Assembly (NCBI GenBank): GCA_014193315.1
Contig: BJHS01000015.1
Location: forward strand, 1-45,067
From: Verrucomicrobiota bacterium
Lineage (GTDB): Bacteria > Verrucomicrobiota > Verrucomicrobiia > Opitutales > UBA953
Length of the DNA stretch: 45,067 bases
Reading direction: 5' to 3'
Position numbers and translations under genes: made by a program. Shown here one piece after another: positions 40,073 to 45,067 of this stretch. Each line of letters starts with the position of its first letter. Within the stretch, counting starts at the first letter, position 1. The notes under the pieces were generated by a model, which saw only the letters and a list, made by a program, of their open reading frames with translations, was not told where the DNA came from and did no database searches.

Positions 40073-40936
40073 TTGTTTTGGCGCACCTCCACCCTTGCCC
40101 TGCTGGCCGTCCTGACGGCGGGGGCGGCGTGGGCTGCCGATGCCCCGCCTAGGCCTATCTTGCGTGGCTTCAAGGTGACCACCGAGGGTGGGGTGGAAGG
40201 CAAACAGACTTTGGAGTATGGGCCCGATGGCCGGCCGTTGGATGGCTCCGCGCTACCCGCCACCACCCGGATCGGGACCGGCCGCCCCTTGCCAACCACG
40301 ACCGGCGGGGGCGCGTCCGTTGCCCCCAGCAGCCCGCCCCCGGTGCCCCCGGCGGAGAGCAAGGGGTTTTTCACGCCGAATGGGCGGAAGTTGCCGTTCA
40401 CGTTGGAGGGCCAGACGCGCAAGGACGTCGACGGCAATGTAGATTTCAGTTCGGCGCTCAAGAAGATGACCAAGAGCTCGGGCTTGCTTGAAGAACGCTA
40501 TGACAAAGAGATGGCACCGCTGACCAAGGACCCGCGTTTCTCGCGGGAGAACCTCGTCACCTTCGATTCGTGGCGTGGGAGGTTCGATACCTACGGCCGC
40601 CGCAAGGCCGACATCGACCTGGCGGACACCTTGGGCGCGGAAGTTCGCCCGAAGGACACAATCGAAGTGAAATCGGTCGAACTCCCCAGCAGTCCCTGGT
40701 CGCGCCGGACCGCGGATGTGAAGGGCTTTGACGGTCGCTTGACGACCGAGAAGGTCAGTCGTTATGACGTGAAGCCGATGTCCTTCCCCTCGCCGGTCGT
40801 TAAGTCCATCGATCAACTTTCGATGCAGGACATCAATCGGTACCAATTCCGTCGCAATCGCTCGGACGAGCCTGGCTTGGATCGGGTGCGTCCCGGCTCG
40901 GAAAAGGTGGATAAGACTGGTTCTGGCGTTAAATAA
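40073..40936 (+). CDS. Secreted protein of unknown function
   Basis: I do not recognise a family. The TTG at 40073 gives 287 residues with a good signal peptide (M-F-W-R-T-S-T-L-A-L-L then A-W-A-A-D-A). Another TTG at 40043 would add ten residues but starts before the glgP terminator. A Pro/Thr/Gly-rich linker (about 65-100) precedes a polar, charged domain rich in Asp, Arg, Lys and Ser, with short repeats of V-K-S-x-x-x-L-S and P-S-P-V-V-K-S. There are no Cys residues in the mature part. The end is basic (K-V-D-K-T-G-S-G-V-K). It could be a periplasmic or surface protein. The codon choice and sense-strand composition look like those of its neighbours. Confidence 0.7.
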   Translation: MFWRTSTLALLAVLTAGAAWAADAPPRPILRGFKVTTEGGVEGKQTLEYGPDGRPLDGSALPATTRIGTGRPLPTTTGGGASVAPSSPPPVPPAESKGFFTPNGRKLPFTLEGQTRKDVDGNVDFSSALKKMTKSSGLLEERYDKEMAPLTKDPRFSRENLVTFDSWRGRFDTYGRRKADIDLADTLGAEVRPKDTIEVKSVELPSSPWSRRTADVKGFDGRLTTEKVSRYDVKPMSFPSPVVKSIDQLSMQDINRYQFRRNRSDEPGLDRVRPGSEKVDKTGSGVK

Positions 40937-40995
40937 GCCGTTTTTCGCCTCGCCCGGAGGGGGCGGGTGGTGCTATCTAAACCTCTTCCCCACGC

Positions 40996-42201
40996 ATGAG
41001 CGACGCTCCCGCCAAATCGGTCGGCAACGGAACCAGTGACCTGGAGGTCAAGGATGGTCAGATCATCTTTGACTCGGTCTGGACCAGCCTCGAGCGGGAG
41101 TTGGGCCGGGCCAAGCTGGCCTTCCCGCGGGAGATTTTCTGGCTGAACGGGGCGCCGGGCGCCGGTAAGGGCACGAACACGCAGTTCATCCTGCAGTACA
41201 GGGACTATGGTGCCGAGCCGATCGTGGTCAGCGACCTACTCTCCAGCCCCGAGGCCAAGAAGCGCATCGACGCCGGCATGCTCGTCGGCGACCGCGAGGT
41301 GGTCGAGATCCTCTTCCGCAAGCTCCTCGCGCCCCAGTACGTCACCGGGGCCGTGGTCGACGGCTTCCCGCGCTCGATGGTCCAGGTGGAGTGCCTCAAG
41401 CATCTCTTCGCGCGGCTCAACGACCTCCGCCAGGAATTCCGTCACTCCGCCGACGGTGTCCGTTTCCCCAAGCCCCATTTCCACATCCTCGTCCTTTTCG
41501 TCGACGAGAACGAGTCGGTCCGCCGCCAGCTCAAGCGCGGGCAGGAATGCCTGGAGCAGAACGAGCGCGCCAAGCGCGACGGCGCCCCCGAGATCGAGGT
41601 GCGCAAGACCGACCTGAGCGCCGAGGCCGCCCGCAACCGCTACCGCGTCTTCAAGGAGCGCACCTACGAGCCGCTGCAGTCGCTGCGGGACATCTTCCAC
41701 TACCATTTCATCAACGCCCAGGGGTCCTTGCCCGAGGTTCAGGCCCGCATCATCAAGGAGCTGCAGTACCAGAGCTCCCTCGAGCTCTCGGAGGAGACCT
41801 ACGACCTCATCTCGCCGATCCCGCTGTCGTCGCAGATTACCCAGCACGCCCGCCAGGACCTCGTCCGGCGCCTCGACGACTACGCCGAACGCCAGACCGT
41901 GCTGTTCCGCCGGGTGATCGAGCTGATCCAGGAGAAGTTCCTCCCAATCATCCGCTCGCACGCCATCTCCGGCCAGGCCCACGTCAACATCGAGACCCCC
42001 GTCTTCGACGACGCCCTGGCGATCGCGATGTTCATCGACATCTTCTCCGAGCGAGGTTTCCACGCCGTCGTGGACCAGCACCGCATCGAGATCCCGGAGT
42101 CGGTCGACCTGACGACGGGCCGCATCCTGACGCGACTGAAGAAGGTCTGGCGTGTCTCGATCCGCTTCGAAGGTTCCGAGATCCGCCGCGGCGGCGCCTG
42201 A
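40996..42201 (+). CDS. Adenylate-kinase-like protein with extra C-terminal domain
   Basis: A 401-residue protein. The middle (about 45-250) is an adenylate-kinase-type P-loop NMP kinase: G52-A-P-G-A-G-K-G-T60, V-V-S-D-L-L-S for the NMP site, and V-D122-G-F-P-R-S127. A helix with A-A-R-N-R-Y-R-V-F near residues 206-220 resembles the end of the kinase core. The LID is replaced by a charged insertion (R-A-K-R-D-G-A-P-E-I-E). After about 250 comes a 150-residue domain with no motif I recognise (D-L-V-R-R-L-D-D-Y-A-E-R and I-R-F-E-G-S at the end). Ordinary adenylate kinases have about 215 residues. A role in nucleotide balance is likely, but substrate and oligomeric form are unknown. Confidence 0.82.
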   Translation: MSDAPAKSVGNGTSDLEVKDGQIIFDSVWTSLERELGRAKLAFPREIFWLNGAPGAGKGTNTQFILQYRDYGAEPIVVSDLLSSPEAKKRIDAGMLVGDREVVEILFRKLLAPQYVTGAVVDGFPRSMVQVECLKHLFARLNDLRQEFRHSADGVRFPKPHFHILVLFVDENESVRRQLKRGQECLEQNERAKRDGAPEIEVRKTDLSAEAARNRYRVFKERTYEPLQSLRDIFHYHFINAQGSLPEVQARIIKELQYQSSLELSEETYDLISPIPLSSQITQHARQDLVRRLDDYAERQTVLFRRVIELIQEKFLPIIRSHAISGQAHVNIETPVFDDALAIAMFIDIFSERGFHAVVDQHRIEIPESVDLTTGRILTRLKKVWRVSIRFEGSEIRRGGA

Positions 42202-42208
42202 GCCGCGT

Positions 42209-43951
42209 TCAACGGACGGGCACGTAGTATTCGACGTAGCCGATCATCATCTCGTCGGAGGTCTGCTCGCCCCAGCGCACCCGTTTGGTCGGGTCGGGGT
42301 TGGCCGGGTTTGCGGCGCTGTTGTCGAAGACCGCGGTGATCCGTACCCGGCTGCCCTGCGGGAGGACGCGCGGTTCGACGTAGTCGTGCCGGAGCTGCCA
42401 GTTGAAGTCGTAGCGGGGGAGGTCGAGCAACGTCTCCACGGAGCCGTCCGCCCCGAGCAGCTCGAACTTGAAGGCCGCGCCACGCACGTGCATGTGGGCC
42501 ATCAGCGCGGTGACTGGCAGGTCGACCGGTAAGGGGCGCACCAGGGTCTCGACGTGGCGGGCGGCGCCCGGAGGGATGTCGAGCCGGAGGTTGGCCAGAC
42601 CGACCGTACGCATCTCATGGCGCGGCGGGGTCTTCGCGAAGCGCAGTCCGATCTTCAGTTGGTCGGTGGTAGCCTGGCCGTTGGGCGTGTAGTGGATCTG
42701 GAACGTCAGCGTCGCGCCGGCGGGGAGCTTGCGCGCGAAGCCGGTCGGGTAGGCATGGCTGCCGTTGCCCGGGACGTAGGCCGCCCAGTAGTCCTCGGCC
42801 CCGCCGAAGGAGACCTTCTTACCCTTCGGGATGCAGCGGACGATGACATGGTGCACGACCCCGCGCACGGTGGGCAGGATCTCGTACGCCTGCACCCAGC
42901 GATCCTCGGGGAAAGACGTCTCGATGGTGTCATGCTCGTAGCGCATGAAACCGTCGGCCTTGATTGCATGCGGTCGGCTGACCTGCAGCACCGCGTCGGG
43001 TCGGCCGATGCTCCAGGCTCCCGGGTAGGTTCGGGGCGTAGGCGCGTCGGTCGGGTCGCCCAAGGGCCGGTCCGCGGAGTCCAGCCAGGCCAGCAGGTCC
43101 CGTCGGTCGGCGCCGGGCAGGGCGCAGTCGTTGGCCCACGGGCTCGGCTTCCCGGCCGGCGGCGGGGCGGCGAACCACGGCGGCATCTGGCCCTTGGTCA
43201 CGACCCGGCGGATGGTCTTGGCGCGCTCCGTCACGGCCGCCGACGTGTCCAGTCGGAACGGCGCGATCCCCTCGGGACGGTGGCAGTCCACGCAATGCTG
43301 CTGCAGGATCCGCGTGATATCGCGGTGGTAGGTCAGGCTCGTCGGCGCGGTCGGGGCGCGCGGTCCGAGGTCGAGTTCGCAGCCCGGGGCCTCGGTGAGG
43401 GGTCGTCGCGGTTTGCGGCCCACCTTGAGCGCGTCGGCGGCCTCGAGCAGGTGGCTGACCGTCGGAGCCTCGCGGCTGAAAGTCGGGCCGTATTGGTCAT
43501 CGAGGGCGCCCCGGTATAACAGCGTGCGATCCGGTGCCAGCAGGAAGACTTCCGTCGTGGTGCGCGCCTGTAGGGCGCGGGCGACCACCTGGGTCGCGTC
43601 ATGGCAGACGGTCGACCGGACCCCGCCCGCCGCCACCTGCGCACGGATCTCGTTGTCCGTCTCGGTCTTCATCGGGTTGAGCACGAGCAGGGCGATCCCG
43701 CGGTTGGAGAGTTCCTGCTCCAACTTCGCGAGCGAAGGCATCTGCCGCTTGCTCACCGGACAGGTCGCGCTCGACAGTGCGATCGCCATGCCCGCGTAGC
43801 GGGAGGCGTTCGCCAGCCGGTGGGGCTTGCCGGTGAGGTCCGTGAACGCGACATCCGGCACCTGTCGGCCGGGCAGGAGGGTGGGGGCCTCGTTCGCGAT
43901 CAGGGGCGACCCGAGGCCGGTCAGTCCGAGTAGCACGAGGAACAGACGCAT
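42209..43951 (-). CDS. Redoxin-cytochrome c-PHM-like copper monooxygenase fusion
   Basis: A 580-residue secreted protein with three domains: a signal peptide (about 1-19); a thioredoxin/peroxiredoxin-like domain (about 25-175) with C64-P-V-S-K and C116; a cytochrome c segment with C220-V-D-C-H224 and a likely distal Met256; and a C-terminal domain (about 310-580) that keeps all the copper-ligand positions of peptidylglycine monooxygenase, namely H367-H368, H420 (Q-I-H-Y), H486-M-H488 and Met568 in T-S-D-E-M-M-I-G-Y. This suggests an ascorbate-type two-copper oxygenase that may take electrons from the attached heme. Substrate unknown. It lies 4 bases after a sulfatase gene and converges on the kinase gene. 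Confidence 0.85.
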   Translation of the reverse strand: MRLFLVLLGLTGLGSPLIANEAPTLLPGRQVPDVAFTDLTGKPHRLANASRYAGMAIALSSATCPVSKRQMPSLAKLEQELSNRGIALLVLNPMKTETDNEIRAQVAAGGVRSTVCHDATQVVARALQARTTTEVFLLAPDRTLLYRGALDDQYGPTFSREAPTVSHLLEAADALKVGRKPRRPLTEAPGCELDLGPRAPTAPTSLTYHRDITRILQQHCVDCHRPEGIAPFRLDTSAAVTERAKTIRRVVTKGQMPPWFAAPPPAGKPSPWANDCALPGADRRDLLAWLDSADRPLGDPTDAPTPRTYPGAWSIGRPDAVLQVSRPHAIKADGFMRYEHDTIETSFPEDRWVQAYEILPTVRGVVHHVIVRCIPKGKKVSFGGAEDYWAAYVPGNGSHAYPTGFARKLPAGATLTFQIHYTPNGQATTDQLKIGLRFAKTPPRHEMRTVGLANLRLDIPPGAARHVETLVRPLPVDLPVTALMAHMHVRGAAFKFELLGADGSVETLLDLPRYDFNWQLRHDYVEPRVLPQGSRVRITAVFDNSAANPANPDPTKRVRWGEQTSDEMMIGYVEYYVPVR

Positions 43952-43955
43952 GGGT

Positions 43956-45067
43956 TTACTTGGCCGCCTTTTTCTTGCCCTTGCCGCCGCTGGCCGGAGT
44001 CGGGTCTACGCCAATTAGTGGGAAGTCGGGATTCGGGACGCGGGCGGCGGTCATCTTCGCTTCGAGTTCCTTGACGACCTCGGGGAATTTCGCGGCGAGG
44101 TCGGTTGTTTCGTTCGGGTCGGCATCGAGATCGTAGAGCTGGGTGACCACCTTGTCGCCGGCCTTGATTGCCTTGGTCATGTCGGTGCGAATCGCCTTCC
44201 ACTTGCCGTCCCAGATCGCCTGTTGCGAACCGTAGCCAGGGAATTCGCGGTAAAGCGGTTGCGCCCGCGGTGCGTCCGTTCCTTTGAGGGCAGGTACGAG
44301 GCTCTCGCTCGCGATATCGGCCGTGCGCTCTAACTTCACACCGGCCAGTTCGGCGAACGTGACCAGCCAATCCTCAAAGCCCGAGATACGGTTGGAGCGA
44401 GAGCCAGCTTTGATGCCCGCGGGCCAGCGGACCACGGTCGGTTCACGGATGCCGCCTTCGTGGAGCGAGCCCTTGAGGCCTTTGAGGCCGCCGGCGGAGT
44501 TGAAGTATTTCGTGTCGACGCCGCCGGCGTCGTGCGTGGCGCCGTTGTCGCCGGAGAAGACGATGATCGTGTTATCGGCGACGCCGGCCTTCTCGAGCGC
44601 GGCGAGGATGCGTCCGACTTCCTTATCGAGGCGTGAGATCATGGCGGCGTAGGTCGTGCGCGGCGTGCGGTTGGGCACGTACCCGCCTATGGTCGGGACG
44701 TAGGGGGCGGCTTCGGTGATCACGCCATCGTATTGCTTGAGCTCTTCGGCGGGCACCTGGAGGGAGACGTGCGGCAATGGCGAGGCGTAGTAGAGGAAGA
44801 ACGGCTTGCCCTTGTTGGCGGCGATGAAGGCTTCCGCGCCGCCGATGGTGCGGTCGCTTGAGAAGTCCTTCCCGATGTACGGGGCGAAGGCCTTCGGGTC
44901 CTTTGGATCGGCGTCGGCCGGGAAGTTCGCATGGCCAGGCGTGCCGTCGGGGCCGTTATCGAGCGGGATCTTCTTCCCGTCGTCCTGGATGTAGGGCGGG
45001 TAGTGGCTATGGGCGACCCACTGGCTCGTGACGCCGAGGAAACGGTCGAAGCCTTGTTTCATCGGGT
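43956..45067 (-). CDS. Sulfatase, 3' part
   Basis: The reading frame continues past the right edge, so the start and the formylglycine motif are not visible; the ATG at 45062 is probably internal. The visible part has F-F-L-Y-Y-A-S-P-L-P-H, V-F-S-G-D-N-G-A (metal site), G-L-K-G-S-L-H-E-G-G-I-R-E-P (the conserved Lys region) and the usual C-terminal domain with L-Y-D-L-D-A-D-P-N-E. It ends in a Gly/Lys/Ala tail (GGKGKKKAAK), as do the two sulfatases at the left end. It is followed 4 bases later by the copper monooxygenase-like gene and is probably cotranscribed with it. Confidence 0.88.
   Translation of the reverse strand, partial: PMKQGFDRFLGVTSQWVAHSHYPPYIQDDGKKIPLDNGPDGTPGHANFPADADPKDPKAFAPYIGKDFSSDRTIGGAEAFIAANKGKPFFLYYASPLPHVSLQVPAEELKQYDGVITEAAPYVPTIGGYVPNRTPRTTYAAMISRLDKEVGRILAALEKAGVADNTIIVFSGDNGATHDAGGVDTKYFNSAGGLKGLKGSLHEGGIREPTVVRWPAGIKAGSRSNRISGFEDWLVTFAELAGVKLERTADIASESLVPALKGTDAPRAQPLYREFPGYGSQQAIWDGKWKAIRTDMTKAIKAGDKVVTQLYDLDADPNETTDLAAKFPEVVKELEAKMTAARVPNPDFPLIGVDPTPASGGKGKKKAAK

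Noticed and set aside
40936-40995. GC-rich stem (CGCCC / GGGCG) between the unknown secreted gene and the kinase gene
   Set aside because: Only five clean pairs and no T-run, so it is not a convincing terminator.
42187-42207. Possible two-way terminator between the convergent kinase and copper-enzyme genes
   Set aside because: Six pairs with a nine-base loop, no T-run on either strand, and it overlaps coding sequence.
1-45067. PEP-CTERM-type tails as targets of the exosortase
   Set aside because: No protein in the window ends with a short motif, a membrane helix and an Arg cluster; the lysine-rich sulfatase tails lack the helix.
1-45067. Mobile elements, CRISPR arrays, tRNA or rRNA genes
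   Set aside because: No transposase or integrase frame, no regularly spaced repeats, and no cloverleaf or rRNA-like sequence was found by reading both strands.

Overview
The window is a GC-rich, densely coding bacterial chromosome segment with no gene-free stretch longer than about 130 bases. I see no tRNA, rRNA, CRISPR array, transposase or phage gene. The content suggests a Gram-negative heterotroph of the Verrucomicrobiota, perhaps Opitutales-like. It has several secreted sulfatases with C-x-P-T-R sites, an exosortase, a TorF-type outer-membrane porin, a PHM-like copper enzyme fused to redoxin and cytochrome c, and few Shine-Dalgarno sequences. This placement is inferred from gene content, not from a marker-gene comparison.

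Layout. Bases 1-861 hold the 3' end of a FAD-dependent oxidoreductase on the + strand. From 877 to 34972 every gene is on the - strand. Read in the direction of transcription, from right to left, the blocks are: (a) a Yej-type peptide ABC transporter (yejB, yejE, yejA and two separate ATPases) continuing into an exosortase and glycogen synthase (34972-26377); (b) a lone TorF-like porin (26250-25621); (c) lipA and a UvrD/PcrA helicase (25502-22559); (d) a tightly packed run serA-plsY-hom-lysC, then a hairpin, then a TPR protein-ExbB-ExbD-uppS-cdsA-miaA (22469-11079); (e) a peroxiredoxin, a DUF4870 membrane protein and aconitase, the last two of these three transcripts sharing a similar terminator style (10949-7194); (f) aroQ, a sialidase-like beta-propeller protein, a sulfatase, a Tat-exported metallophosphoesterase and a second sulfatase (7104-877). 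From 35061 to 42201 the + strand carries an Aas-like acyltransferase/acyl-ACP synthetase fusion, glycogen phosphorylase, a secreted protein of unknown function and an adenylate-kinase-like fusion. The right end (45067-42209, - strand) has a partial sulfatase followed by the redoxin/cytochrome c/copper monooxygenase-like fusion.

How the genes fit together. Three sulfatases, a phosphoesterase, a sialidase-like protein and the copper enzyme suggest attack on sulfated or otherwise decorated polymers outside the cytoplasm. glgA and glgP handle storage glucan. serA, hom, lysC and aroQ cover amino-acid precursors. plsY, cdsA, uppS and the Aas-like protein cover phospholipid and cell-wall carrier lipids. 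The most unusual points are an ExbB/ExbD pair whose ExbD lacks the proton-carrying Asp, a sulfatase with two altered catalytic residues, lysine-rich tails shared by the secreted hydrolases, extra periplasmic domains in both Yej permeases, possible leaderless promoters with fixed spacing, and terminators with GNRA loops and strand-diagnostic G-U pairs.
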